From Boswellia sacra (lineage: Eukaryota > Streptophyta > Magnoliopsida > Sapindales > Burseraceae): a stretch of 64,000 nucleotides of DNA. Every line of letters starts with the position of its first letter. Position 1 is the first letter of the stretch. The stretch is from positions 62,001 to 126,000 of the forward strand of contig SNVD02003520.1 of assembly GCA_013180625.2 (NCBI GenBank), written 5' to 3'. The notes beneath the pieces were generated by a model, which was not told the origin of the DNA, ran no database searches, and saw nothing but the letters and a program-made list of their open reading frames with translations. Below, in pieces: positions 46,916-57,779 of the stretch. A program made the position numbers and the translations under genes.

Positions 46916-46918
46916 AAT
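46916..46918. repeat. Target-site duplication AAT (right) of the CACTA element
   Basis: Matches 41701-41703. Confidence 0.92.
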
Positions 46919-47887
46919 TTTGATATGATTGAGAGGAAGGTTGGTAAGATTGTGCATGATTATCATTCCTCTAATCAAAATTCAAGTGATTTTTCCATCC
47001 AAAATTTTGTGAGTAAGAATTAGAATTTGACTTTTGGAAAGTGTTTAAAACATTGGTTTGGTCATGGAGACTTTTCGTAAAGGTAGGCATAATTGGGCAA
47101 TCATCCGTGGGATGATCACTAGTATTACAAGTGTGACAGACAATTTCTTACATAGACCACATTTCTAAGTCCTCGATTTTTCTTGCTAGGGACGTAAATT
47201 TAGCATGAAGATCATGATTCTCTCTAAGGTTATATATGCCTCTACTAGATGTTCTTGATACCTCATAAGTGCCAACATTGTTTCAATTTTGGGCATTTTT
47301 TGCTAGTAAGTTTAGGAAATCCATGGCTTCATCAGGGTTTTTATTTTCAAATTGTCCATTACACATTAATTCTACCATTTGCCTAGCTTGATGTGTAAGA
47401 CCTTCATAGAAAATTAAAACTAGTCTCCATTTTTCCAAACCACGGTGAGGACACGTATTAAGTAATGCTTTATACCTATCCTAACATTGGCAAAAGGTCT
47501 CTCCTTATTTTTGAGTGAAATTGATGATTTGCTTTTTGAGAGAATTTGTTCTATAGGGAGGAAAGAATTTTTTAAGAAATTTTTATTGCATTTCATCCCA
47601 TGAGCTAATGGATCCTGACCTAAGATTTTGTAGCCATGTTTTATCTTTATCTTTTAAAGAAAAAGAAAAGAGCTTTAATCTAAAGATGTTTATGCTACAA
47701 TTTAGGTCACTATATGTGTTACAAAACTCTTTAAATTCTCTCAAGTGCAAAAATGGGTTTTCAAAATCTAGGCCTTAAAATGGGGTAAGAATTGAATGAA
47801 ATCTGGTTCATGGTTGAAATATTTTGTATCATAAGGGAAGACTATGCATGACTGTGCGCAAGTTCTTCTAAGATTTATGGAGTCCAT
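46919..47887 (-). pseudogene. Athila-like gag, N-terminal piece
   Basis: Minus strand from ATG 47887 (MDSINLRR). It is homologous to element 1 gag throughout, including LIFYEGLTHQARQMVELMC, the knuckle CHTCNTSDHPTDDC (about 47090-47140) and QNFGWKNHLNFD. It has its own stops (for example near 47590, 47510 and 47480), at positions different from those of element 1. It ends at the CACTA element. Confidence 0.88.
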
Positions 47888-48054
47888 TAATGTTCTTGGT
47901 TGGGTATGAGCATATTTTTCAAAGAAGATGAGTGGCACCTAACAATTCTACCAACTAATGCAAAGAGAAAGAAAAGATGAACACAAGCAAGAACAATGGA
48001 AATAAAAAAATAAGAAAAGGAAATACTTACAATTTTGTACGCCAAATTTTACCT

Positions 48055-48072
48055 TCCCCGGAAACGGTGCTA
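48055..48072 (-). other. Primer binding site of Athila-like element 2, degenerate
   Basis: The minus strand reads TAGCACCGTTTCCGGGGA, which still resembles the tRNA-Asp-type site of element 1 (TGGCGCCGTTGCTGGGGA) with several changes. Confidence 0.7.
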
Positions 48073-48078
48073 AAGACT

Positions 48079-49553
48079 TGACACATCCAAAAAAGGATGG
48101 TCTCCCGAGTATAGGAGTGTCGAAGTAATAAATTTGATGAGACCAGGGTCGATCCACGAGGAAGGGGATTTTAGCACTACAAATTATAAGCTAAGCAAAT
48201 ATGATATGATTAATCAAGAAGATATTAATAAATAGAAGTAAAGATGGTAGGAGGTACTATCGGGCATTCAAATGTAAAATAACGACAAAAGATGGTAAAA
48301 CCATCCATGGAAATAGGTGGTAAAACCTACCATAGCAAATTAAAGAGCAAGTTCATAAATAATTAGCAAGAATAAATAAAATACAAGTAGTAAGAATTAA
48401 CACAATAATAATGAAAGCTAAGGTTAGGGGATCCACCTTTAATATATCAAATAAAGATAAGTAGCCCATTTTAGTTATATCAATTATGTTTATTTCATTA
48501 CCAATATTTATACCACTTATTGTAAATGGGTTCAAGCATCCAATGTGCCAATCACCATATGTCTACAACAAATCAAGGTTCCTAACTACATTTGTGTCAG
48601 TAAGGAAGAATCATACGACATCTAGAAAGGATCTAAGCATTTGATGTGCCAAATATTGTCTACAGTGGATCAAGACCTCCACTTTACGAGTGGTGTCAAG
48701 ATTGATTAAGAAAATAAACATAAATCATATAAAATAAACAATACAAGATCATGATTATTAAGCACATATCAAAGGGTTAGAGAATCCTTATTCTCATATC
48801 AAGGTTTTCACTCTTTCACCTTAGCAAGAGAGAAATTAAAAAGACATTATAAGAGAAAGAAACCAAATTGCAAGAAAAAGAAGATTTATTAATAGCATAA
48901 ACACACAAGAGAGAAAAACACAATACAAGATCCCAACCAAGGCCAAGATGCCCTAATGGGTCACAAGGTACCTCTATTTATAGATACATTCAGGAGCAAA
49001 CTTGTCAAATTATAAAAGAACAATTGTCAAATATTAGGTGAACCAACTTTGACAATTGGGATCTTTAGGTGAACCGACTTTGACCACCAATTTTGACATT
49101 GAATTATTGAGAATTTTGATCACATGTCTTCATGAAAGTTGTAGATATTTCTCTCAGATTTCTAGAACATTTTGATTCATACAATTCGGATATGCATTTT
49201 GAGAGATATGGTCAAAATACTAAGGCATAGTTAGACTGGGCTGAAACTGCAGATGGGTTCATTTCAAACCCATTTTTGGTCTACTAAGAGCCCAAATTTG
49301 ATGATGCTTGTGAAATACAATCTTGTAGATAATTTAATCAGATTTCTAAAACATCAAGATTTGCACCATTCTGATCTATAAATAGAAAATTATACTCATT
49401 TTACCAAACCTACATCAAAATCGAAATTAAGAGAAAGTTAATTCAAAAGATGCAAAGACTACAAATATGTTTAAGTTGAGGAATTTAATGACACTATTAA
49501 TATAATATGATGAATTAAGCTCTTATTAAGCATACAAATTTAAGTGTTCATCA
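48079..49553 (-). repeat. 5' LTR of Athila-like element 2
   Basis: 1475 bp with the same ends as the other LTRs. It carries a private 97-bp insertion (48244-48340) between two TAAAG copies. Confidence 0.93.
48244..48340. mobile_element. 97-bp insertion in the LTR, flanked by TAAAG
   Basis: TAAAG occurs at 48239-48243 and 48341-48345, while the sister LTR has one copy at 33981-33985. The insert has ATGGTAGG near its left end and the inverted CCTACCAT near its right end. It looks like a very small transposon-like insertion, but the family is unknown. Confidence 0.6.
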
Positions 49554-49558
49554 CTCCC
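49554..49558. repeat. Target-site duplication CTCCC (right) of Athila-like element 2
   Basis: Exact match to 33804-33808. Confidence 0.95.
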
Positions 49559-50377
49559 ATTATGGACGACCATCCTCTTCTCCTCCTGAACGCTTAATCA
49601 ACTTCTCCAGTTTATGAATTTTTTCATCTATTTCTCGCTTGAATTTCGCATAATGATTATCTGATGTTTCCTCTTCTGAGATATCCACTGGAATAACATC
49701 CAAGTGATGATCCTCACTTCTAGGTGGTGAGTTGGGGCGATTTCTTTTTGACTGGAAGTTGCCCCTTGGAGCGTAAGGACCCTGTTAAGAATAGGTTGGC
49801 TGATCAACATTACTTCCTTTTCGTCCTTACTCGACAGTTGTATGACGCTTTCTGTTTAAAGAGTGACGAAGGTCTACTGCTGCCAATCATTGTTCAGATA
49901 TGAGAAGTGGAGGAGAGGGGATCTTTGGATAACCATCTCTTCCTTGAACAATAGGATGGGAAAGATTTGGTTAAATGACCTGTTGGAGAGGTAATCCAAT
50001 GGTTTGGGCGACCGGGTCAGTATGTTCGTCGACATCAGTTGGGACATTAGCTACTATCATAGCATTCCTTGGGGTGTTTCCATCAGCATTTCCAGCCTGT
50101 TAAGTACTCTGTCCAAAAGCTTGATTGAACATGGTCACCATACGGTTCATTTGCTCACCAAAATTCCTCATAGTGTGCTCTATGGTCACCAATTGACTCG
50201 TCTTGCCTTTCTTCGATCTCCTAGATAGAAGTTGGGGTTGCTTGGGGTTAGGGGCCATCCCAGAGGATATTACTAAAGCTCTTCTAGTATCAACTACCCT
50301 TCGGTGTCAGGGAGAGGCTTGTACCTCGATTTCTTTGTCAACCTCTTAGGAGGCTGAGTGTTGGGATGCGTGACTCA
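49559..50377 (-). pseudogene. Tat gag, N-terminal part
   Basis: Minus strand from ATG 50377 (MSHASQHSAS, then a stop) or an internal ATG at 50258 (MAPNPKQPQLLSRRSKKGK). It continues with a coiled-coil-like segment MRNFGEQMNRMVTMFNQAFG and a polar region ending EIDEKIHKLEKLIKRSGGEE next to the Athila-like insertion. Several stops are present. Gag resumes at 33803. Confidence 0.75.
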
Positions 50378-50433
50378 TAATGTGTGTGATTATGTTTGGA
50401 TGGGAGTAACAATTAAGGAGGCTTCGATTATCT

Positions 50434-50451
50434 TTCCCACAGATGGTGCCA
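50434..50451 (-). other. Primer binding site of the Tat element
   Basis: The minus strand reads TGGCACCATCTGTGGGAA, close to the sequence usually found after the 5' LTR of Tat elements (TGGCGCCGTCTGTGGGAA), five bases from the LTR end. Confidence 0.75.
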
Positions 50452-50456
50452 GCTGT

Positions 50457-50832
50457 TGATACATGATTTCCAGACGGCCAAAAAGCAGATTGAAGCTTGA
50501 GTTGTACGTCGTGTCCAATCTTGAGAACAAAGAAAATAGTCAAAGGTGCCAGCGATGGTGGCAGCAAAAACCCTCCGACACCCAAGTCAGTTTCTGGCAC
50601 ACCAGAATTTCTAAGAGAATTTCATAGAGAGATAAGCTCTCAAAAGCCAACGAAATTTAGAGAGAGAAAGAGTTTAGAAAAATGTGCATACCTTGAGTAA
50701 AAATCTGGAGGGTTTATATAGGCATTAGGAGGAGTCATTGTGGGACCCAGATAATAGGCCCAAATAATGGGCTTCAGTAATGGGCTTACTGTTTTAGGTT
50801 TAATTAAAGCCCAATTATGTTATGAGAAAACA
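50457..50832 (-). repeat. 5' LTR of the Tat element
   Basis: 376 bp, homologous to 22492-22857. The outermost 15 bp are diverged from the other LTR. Confidence 0.85.
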
Positions 50833-51074
50833 GGAAGCAAATAATACAATTGTTACAAGCTAAGTAAAATGGATATCCTGGATTTTATGCATGACTGACT
50901 CTACTTTCCTTAACATGGGACTTTCTTGGAAATCTCCTCCAACTCATAAGGATTGGTTTTTTCTCTTTTTCTGGCTCCATAAGTTTTAAAGTAACTTCCA
51001 CTTTTCCTGTGACTTACTTGGCTTATATCCCAAGAATATTTCGATTTCTGTAGCCGAAAATCATCTGATTAACA
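50833..51074 (-). repeat. Probable distal part of the Ty1/copia 5' LTR
   Basis: Directly beyond the Tat LTR. On the minus strand the segment would start TGTTAATCAG, a normal copia LTR start. Joined with 22370-22491 it gives an LTR of about 364 bp with TG and CA ends. No second copia LTR exists in the window for comparison, so this is inference. Confidence 0.45.
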
Positions 51075-52596
51075 CCTGTAAAGTGGGCTTCTTATTTATT
51101 AATTACTTCAGGGGATTTGCTATGATAATTATATAAAGTTGTTGTACTCATGTAGTAATTGTGTATTTTATATAAAAATCATAAACACATGTATGAAAAA
51201 CGTAAAAGAATGATTAAAAATTGTATATAAAAAAGTCGTAAATAAAAAATATGTAAAAGTCGTAAATACATTTTTTTATACATATATTTATGATTTTTAC
51301 ATAAAACATTACTGTATGGGTACAACAATTGTACTGTGACAAAACCCTTAGCTTTGAGCTAAGTCTTTCCTCAATAAATAGTTTATTAACTATTATTATT
51401 ATTTTTATTAAAATGAGTATGAAGGGTGCAAAATGTAAAATAACATAATATAAGGGTGAAATAATGGCTTTATTATTAATTTCTCAAACGAAGAATAAAA
51501 TGCTCTCAAAGGTCGTGTATGACAAACTGAAGTCTATGGCACAATTATATGCCAAATAGGGAAACTTTCTAAACACTCTAAGGTTGGAAAAATTAAGGTT
51601 GTGTTCTTTTATGTTTTCAGTCCACCGTTTTTCGTTTCCAAACTAATAGAATTCGGGGGATACTTGTGCTTTTATGTTTCCAAAATTCATTTTCATAAAA
51701 CTCATATATTTCCATTTCTACCACTAATTTTGTCCTCAAATATATAACAGTTTCCCCAAATTACCCAAATTATGGATCGTTTTTGAGTTTCCTCTCCGCC
51801 TCTCCTCTCGCCTCCTCACCTCTCCTCTCCTTCTCCACCGGTGCTCACCTTACAAGCCTAGCAGCCATCCTCCTCGCCATCATCACCAACCTCGTCATCA
51901 TCCCCTTCCCCATCGGCACCTGAGATTTGCACAGCCTCACCACTTCCATTGTCACCAGAACCGTCACGTTTTCCACTGCCTTCAGCGCCTTCTCCACTTC
52001 CATTGTCAACAAATCCGAAGCCTAGTAGTCTTCGACACACTGCTTTCCAAGTACTCCGACCTGCTTAACTTAAACCCACAGCGATTGGTGGTAGTGGATG
52101 CTGCTTGCTAGATATTGGATGGGTTGTTGTTGTATTGATTTTTTTTTAAAAAAAAGGAGTTGATGGCTGAATTGAGGTGGATTTTGGGTTTCTTTTGAAA
52201 TTAATTGGTTGAATGGTATTGTTACGCTACTGGTTATGATTAATTTCATATGCAGTGTTTATGAATGGTTTGGACGGGTTGCGATTAATTTAATTGGAGT
52301 GTTTGTGAAAATTAATTGGACGGGTTTCTTTTGTAATGGATTTGTATAAAAATTCATATTGATTTTGTGAATATTGAGCATGAATCTTTCACGTTTAATT
52401 TTCGTCTTTTTATTCAGCAAAAAGGAAATCAGCCCTTCGCTTTGTTGGTTTTGTTTTCTTCTTCTCTTTTTGTGATGTATATTTCTCTCATTTGTTTATT
52501 AATTGTTGTGATACATACAATAAAATAACATACAACGCTGTTATAGTTAAATAAGATGCAAAAAGGCAAAAAAACAAAGCTCAAACAAGCAACCTG
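51075..52596. other. Intergenic DNA with a pyrimidine-rich segment
   Basis: No recognised gene. A CT-rich stretch at 51780-52040 gives a 60-codon minus-strand frame of Gly, Asp and Glu (DDDEVGDDGEEDG), which is low-complexity and not convincing. Short direct repeats of AAAAATCATAAA/CGTAAA type lie near 51170-51290. Confidence 0.45.
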
Positions 52597-52619
52597 CTAA
52601 AACGCTTGACAAAACCCGA

Positions 52620-53190
52620 CGATCTCACTCGACACGACTCGACATGTAAGTGTTGAGTGTAGGATGATGCATTCGACACTTGAAGTCTTTAAAATATACT
52701 GATATCGAGTGTCGGTTGTGAATCCGATACAGCATACATGTAAGTGTCGAGTTCGAATGATGCATCCGACACAAGACATACCGATAATCCGACACTCGAC
52801 ACAAGGCATACCGAGTGTCAGATTCATAATCCAATATAATTCGACACTCGACAGAAGGCATAACGAGTGTAATCTGACAATCGACACAAGACATACCAAG
52901 ACATAATTCGACACTCGGCATAAGGCATACCACATAATCTGACACTCGACACAAGACATACCGAGTGTCGGATTCATAATCTGACATAATTTGACACTCG
53001 ACGCAAGGCATTCCGAGTGACAACCGATACTCGACACAAGATATATCAAGTGTCAAATTATGAATCCGACATAATCTGACACTCGACATAAGGCATACCG
53101 AGATTCATAATTCGACACTCGAGTCGAGAGTCGGATTATGAATCCGACATAATATCATAATCCGACACTCGACACAAGACATACCAATTC
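52620..53190. repeat. Hairpin-forming minisatellite, core CCGACACTCGACACAAG
   Basis: Degenerate units of roughly 45-60 bp contain TCGACACTCGACACAAG(G/A)CATACC. Many are followed by CGAGTGTCGGATTCATAATC, so CCGACACTCG pairs with CGAGTGTCGG in a 10-bp hairpin. The two 150-codon minus-strand frames across it are repeat shadows. Confidence 0.85.
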
Positions 53191-54163
53191 ATTTCCTTAT
53201 GCTCTTCTTGGTCTTAATTTCTTTTTTCTTTTTATTTTCTTTTTTCTTTTCAATCAATTGTGGTAGAGGAGTTGTTGGGTTTGACACATTATTATAATTT
53301 TTTAATTTGATTTCTGGATAAAAATTTTGATCTGGTCATGATTCTTGAGAACAATGCAATTCATCAACGCTCATAACTCTTCCTCCTCCTCCATTGACGA
53401 CAATGTCGTCTTCTTCATCACTGCCACTCTCTACCTCTCACCTATCAAAAGCATAAACAAACAGAAACCGAATCTGAAACATAAACAAAACACACACAAG
53501 AGAAATACTGGGTGATGACTTCGGCGAATCTGAAACAAACAGAAACTAAATCTGCCACCAACGCTTTCTTCTCCTTTATATTTCTCAACTGAGACTCTTT
53601 AAGCGAACAATCTTCATAAATTCCATCTCAGAGACACACAGAAGAGAAATACTAGGTGATGGCTTCAGCGTCGGGCGTGTTGGTGGAGGAGGCAGTGATG
53701 ACGGTTGTAGTAGAGGAGAGGAAGGAGGAGGTGGGATATGGTTTCGAAGAGAGAGAAGGCGAGATAGACAGAAAGAAAAGAGAGTTGAGAAACTGAGAGA
53801 GATAGAGAAGAGAAAGTTGAGAGATTTTTGGGTGTGAAGAAGAGGATGAAGGGATGGAAGACCGAGAGGATAAAGGGAAGAAGATTTAATAATTATTTTT
53901 ATTAATTTTTTATTTTTAAGAAATTATTTTATTAATTTTTTTATTGTTAAATGGTTATTATACTTTTTTATTTCTAATAAATTCTTTTATTAATTTTTAT
54001 TGTTAATTGGCTATTATACCCCTCAAATTTCAACAAAATTACAAGTATTTAACGAAAATCTAACGGAAAGGAGCTCCATGATGAATTTCAGAAATATCAG
54101 GGGTAGACGGTGATGTAAAATGACAAATAGTAAATATTTATAAAATTAAACTAAAACCGGAAA

Positions 54164-54179
54164 GGGGGGGGGGGGGGGG
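54164..54179. repeat. G16 homopolymer
   Basis: Sixteen consecutive G bases. The true length is uncertain because sequencing is unreliable in such runs. Confidence 0.85.
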
Positions 54180-54257
54180 TGTCCATGTGATTAGCCCTTT
54201 ATAATATTATTTGTTAATAATCCTTTTATTTATATAATTTGTAAGAACAAATATTTT

Positions 54258-54490
54258 GGATTCATTTCCAAACGCATTTTATTTTTTTTTCAAAATTTGA
54301 TTTCAATGATTCATTTTCAAACACATATCTTGTTTTTGTTTTCAAAATTTCAGTTCAAGAATTCATTTTCAAATACATATTTTTAAAACTAATTTCAAAT
54401 TTGCTTTTTATGAATTCATTTCTAAACGCATATCCTTTACTTAAAATAGTTTCTTTAAATTCATAAAAATTCATTTCCAAATCATTTTGA
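54258..54490. repeat. Five degenerate ~50-bp tandem repeats
   Basis: ATTCATTT(T/C)(C/T)AAA-ACATAT recurs near 54259, 54308, 54360, 54412 and 54468. Confidence 0.65.
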
Positions 54491-55210
54491 AAATAAAAAT
54501 ACATAATTCAAAAAAGAATACAGTGTAATAAACCCTTGATATTTTAGAAACACACAGAGACACCATTGTCGTTAGATATCATATGTTAAATCAAACAATT
54601 TAACGGTAAATTAGTAATATGATAAATAAATTATTTTTACAAAAATCTAATAAGATCTGCCACATAACATATAACATGAATAAAAACAATTTTTATTTTA
54701 AAATTACTAAATTATATATGTGATGCATTAAATATTAATAGTTAATAGTTAATAAACTAATTTAATCACACAATTGCCCATCTTCATCATTGATCGCCGC
54801 CTCACCCCTAGACCGTTCACCCACCCTTGCATCCATTCACATTCTTGCTCACCTGCACTGCCGCCTTATTCTAGCACCGTTCACCGACCCTTAGGGTTGC
54901 CTCTTGACCTTCTTCGCTGTCTCTAATTTCCCTTCATTGCCTTAGATAGGCCACGATCGATCTGCCTCGTAAGCTTGGCATGATTTCAAGGGCTTGCGGG
55001 ACTTCACCGCCACCGCTATTGGTGGCTGAGAATCGGAGACTAGTGAGATATGAAGAGATTTAGGAATCAAAAGTGGGTTCTTCTTGCTGGAAGAGATGGA
55101 AAAAAAAAAAGATCATCATGTTTGAGGCAGTAATCTCTTCCCGAAAAATGAATCTGATCCCCTAACTGTCGTCACTACTATTACATAATATAATTTTTTT
55201 TTGGTTTACT

Positions 55211-55213
<3 letters not shown>

Positions 55214-55260
<47 letters not shown>
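55214..55260. repeat. (TA)23 microsatellite
   Basis: Uninterrupted TA run. Confidence 0.95.
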
Positions 55261-55267
<7 letters not shown>

Positions 55268-55810
55268 TTACAAGGAGAAAATCAAATGGAGATGAAATTT
55301 AATAAACACTTTTCTCTTTGGCTCTAAAATTTCAATTGAAAAAAATAATAAAACTTTGATTTAACCAAACGAACAAAATACATAATATAATTAGCACAAA
55401 CGGTCACTTTTTGTTATAATGATTTTACTTTTATAAAATTTATGCTTTGGTCAAATTTGCATTTTTGATTGTATGTTTGGCTACTAAGAAAGTGGATGAA
55501 TAGAGAAATGAAAATTTTGAAACCTTTTTTTCAATTGTTGTTCAATTTATTTTTTTTAAAGAAATAGAAATATTGGAAGTGTATTTATGCGTTGATTAAA
55601 CCTTTCTTAAGATATGTACATACTGATTAGTGAGTAATGGGATGCATTGTTCATTTTTTTTTTTTTTTGGATGAGAAAGCTTGATTGAAGAAGGGAAAAT
55701 TTATGATAAAAAAGAATAATTGATCAATTTAAGTTGTTTAATTGAGTTATATATATTTTATTATTTTTTTATTCGTGTGGCGTGAGGAAGAGCAAAACAA
55801 CCATGTGCTC

Positions 55811-55818
55811 ATTAACGG
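55811..55818. repeat. 8-bp target-site duplication ATTAACGG (left) of the hAT element
   Basis: Exact copy at 56793-56800. Eight-base duplications are diagnostic of hAT elements. Confidence 0.95.
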
Positions 55819-56792
55819 TAGGGGTGTGCATGGGTATGATATGGTATGGTATAGCCATACCATCCCCATATCCTCCGTAGGTCGGGTTTTAAATTTTTAT
55901 ATCATACGATACTTTCTTCGAATAAAATACCATACCACATTCCTATGTAGGGTAGGAGCGGGTATGGTATGGTATTTTCGAGTAGTTGATCAAATTGACC
56001 GAAATTTGGATAATGTTTTACCATGTCTTTTTTTATGATTTTAAAGCTTATTTAGAGCTTTTTTATTTCAAGATTTTTGGAACGTTGGGGTCTATACCTA
56101 ACATTGAGATTTCTACTAGTATGGATTGGGAAAAAAGTCGGCCCTTCCTTTTGAAGCTTTGAGTTCTTTTTTGATGTTGTTTAATGTTATGATTCATAAG
56201 TTTTGTACCTAAATAAAAAATCAAACAATTACATATCCTTGACAACACAAATAATACAGTAACTATATATTCATAACAACACAAATAACCAAGCAACAAC
56301 ATATCCATAACAACACAAAAACATCAAGCAACTATATATCCATAAAATTCAAATAATAAGTAACTACATATCCAAATTCTTCCACAAAGTTTCAACTTTC
56401 AACCTTCAAGTCCAACATTTAAGTCCTACAAAGTTTCAACTTTCAACTTTGTACAAATTAAAAAATATATATATAAAGAGAGAAAGAAAAGAAAAAAGAA
56501 ATTATAATTTACTCTTGTTAAGTACATAATAGTCACACATATATATCATACATAACTAATTTTATAATTACATGTGACATAATTTTTAATTTTTTAAAAT
56601 AGATATGGTATGGTACGATATTTTCGGGTGTTTCTAAAAATACCTGCCACTATACCATACCATACCATGGAAGGTTTTCAAAATTTTTACCATACCACAC
56701 ACTATGCTTTTTTAATATCCTACCCTACCTCCACTATACCATGGCGGGTATGTCAGGTTCGGGCGAGTGGGGGAGTACCATGTACACCCTTA
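55819..56792. mobile_element. Non-autonomous hAT DNA transposon, complete
   Basis: 974 bp with imperfect terminal inverted repeats: TAGGGGTGTGCATGG at the left end and, inverted, TAAGGGTGTACATGG at the right end (13 of 15 identical). The 8-bp duplication ATTAACGG lies on both sides. Subterminal regions are full of GGTATGGTATGG-type words in both orientations. The interior has A-rich repeats (ACACAAATAA..AACAA..ATATCCATAA, 56240-56370) and no transposase, so it would need a partner element. Confidence 0.95.
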
Positions 56793-56800
56793 ATTAACGG
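56793..56800. repeat. 8-bp target-site duplication ATTAACGG (right) of the hAT element
   Basis: Exact match to 55811-55818. Confidence 0.95.
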
Positions 56801-57779
56801 CAAGGTTGACTATGTGTATTTCTGAAATGTTGAGGACGCTTTTACTTCCATCAAATATAATGGAGTTTAATGAGTTTCCCCAACAAATATAGGAATGTGA
56901 CTGCCCTTCAACCAATCATATTTGGGAAAATTCAAAAAATGCTCAAGATTCTAAGTATGGGTTACAAAAATGACCCCGCCTTAAAAATTTACATATCATG
57001 ATCATCGAACACTGACGAACACTATCGGACATCAACACTGTAGGACATTGTTGAACACTTGTTGGGCACTGTCTGACACACTTGACAGATGTCGTCGGAC
57101 ATTGTCTGATACACCCTTTGAATACTGTCAGACGTGGAATAGTATCATACCAGGTAATACTAGGCAAAGTGTAAAAAGACATGGTCGTTATTAAAGAAGC
57201 TCCCTAATTTGGGACATTTTTCAAATTTTCCATGATATTTGGCCATGAAAATTGAAAAGTGAATTTCCATTCCATTTAATATTGAATATACTACATCTAC
57301 AAACCATTTACAACTAATTCTCCCTGTAAACTGATTTGAAAAATATTAGTAAGATATAATTATATATCATGTCATGATTTGTAACTTCCATTATTTATTT
57401 TTGTTTTTTCTTCCTCCAGTGAACCTTTGCTAAATTAGGGTGTAAAGAGTTGGTTATAAATATAGCATTGTTTTTTAATATTTGCTCTACACTCCAACTT
57501 CTACATGTCATGGTTCACTTTCCAACTCTTTTCGCATCTCATTTCTCCGACTCTCACATGCTTTACTCCTCCACACATCTTCCAATTATACACAAATTAC
57601 TCCACATATAATGGAAACACTCCAACTATGCACTACACGTATTTTCTCTTATCAGACTTAATTTTCTTGTTTCAGAAATTTTTTTGCATGTAGTGCTTGA
57701 TTGGAGAGAAGTTGTGGACATGTAATTTGCATAAAAAATTTTGAGGTCATCAATCACATTTAAGTTAAGCATGACATTT
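56801..57779. other. Intergenic DNA
   Basis: No gene or clear element. A cluster of ACTGTCNGACA / GGACATTG(T) words at 57000-57130 forms short imperfect repeats. Confidence 0.45.

Larger units (their letters stand above)
33809..49553 (-). mobile_element. Athila-like Ty3/gypsy retrotransposon 2, with pol and a captured LOG gene
   Basis: On the minus strand: 5' LTR (49553-48079), tRNA-Asp-type primer site (48072-48055, degenerate), gag (47887 onward, split by the CACTA element), protease (41439-40765), RT and RNase H (40734-38520), integrase (to 37500), captured LOG gene (37240-36590), 3' backbone with the duplicated motif, polypurine tract and 3' LTR (35254-33809). A perfect CTCCC duplication flanks it. 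Without the CACTA element it is about 10.5 kb. All coding parts have stops or frame changes. It lies in the Tat gag. Its LTRs differ more from each other than those of element 1, so it is probably older. Confidence 0.93.
22492..50832 (-). mobile_element. Tat-lineage Ty3/gypsy LTR retrotransposon with nested insertions
   Basis: Two related LTRs (22492-22857 and 50457-50832) bound, on the minus strand, a primer-site region, gag, protease, reverse transcriptase, RNase H, an additional archaeal-type RNase H and integrase. A long 3' region with an antisense gene follows. The extra RNase H before integrase and the antisense gene are marks of the Tat lineage. The element is interrupted by a solo Athila-like LTR (27179-28542) and by Athila-like element 2 (33809-49553). 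Without these it would be about 11.2 kb. The flanking 5-mers (TCTGC left, GGAAG right) do not match, so a target-site duplication is not confirmed. Confidence 0.85.
53191..55213. other. Intergenic DNA with minor repeats
   Basis: No gene recognised. It holds a GA-rich stretch (53690-53880), a G16 run (54164-54179) and five diverged ~50-bp repeats with core ATTCATTTTCAAACACATAT (54258-54490). Confidence 0.5.

Noticed and set aside
22487..50837. Target-site duplication for the Tat element
   Set aside because: Flanking 5-mers TCTGC and GGAAG do not match, and the outer LTR edge at the right is diverged. I list the element without a duplication.
51858..52040. Gly/Asp/Glu-rich 60-codon frame
   Set aside because: It is the reverse of a pyrimidine-rich low-complexity stretch, without recognisable domain or gene structure.
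52597..53089. Two overlapping ~150-codon minus-strand frames
   Set aside because: Both are translations of the degenerate hairpin minisatellite and show only its repeat pattern.
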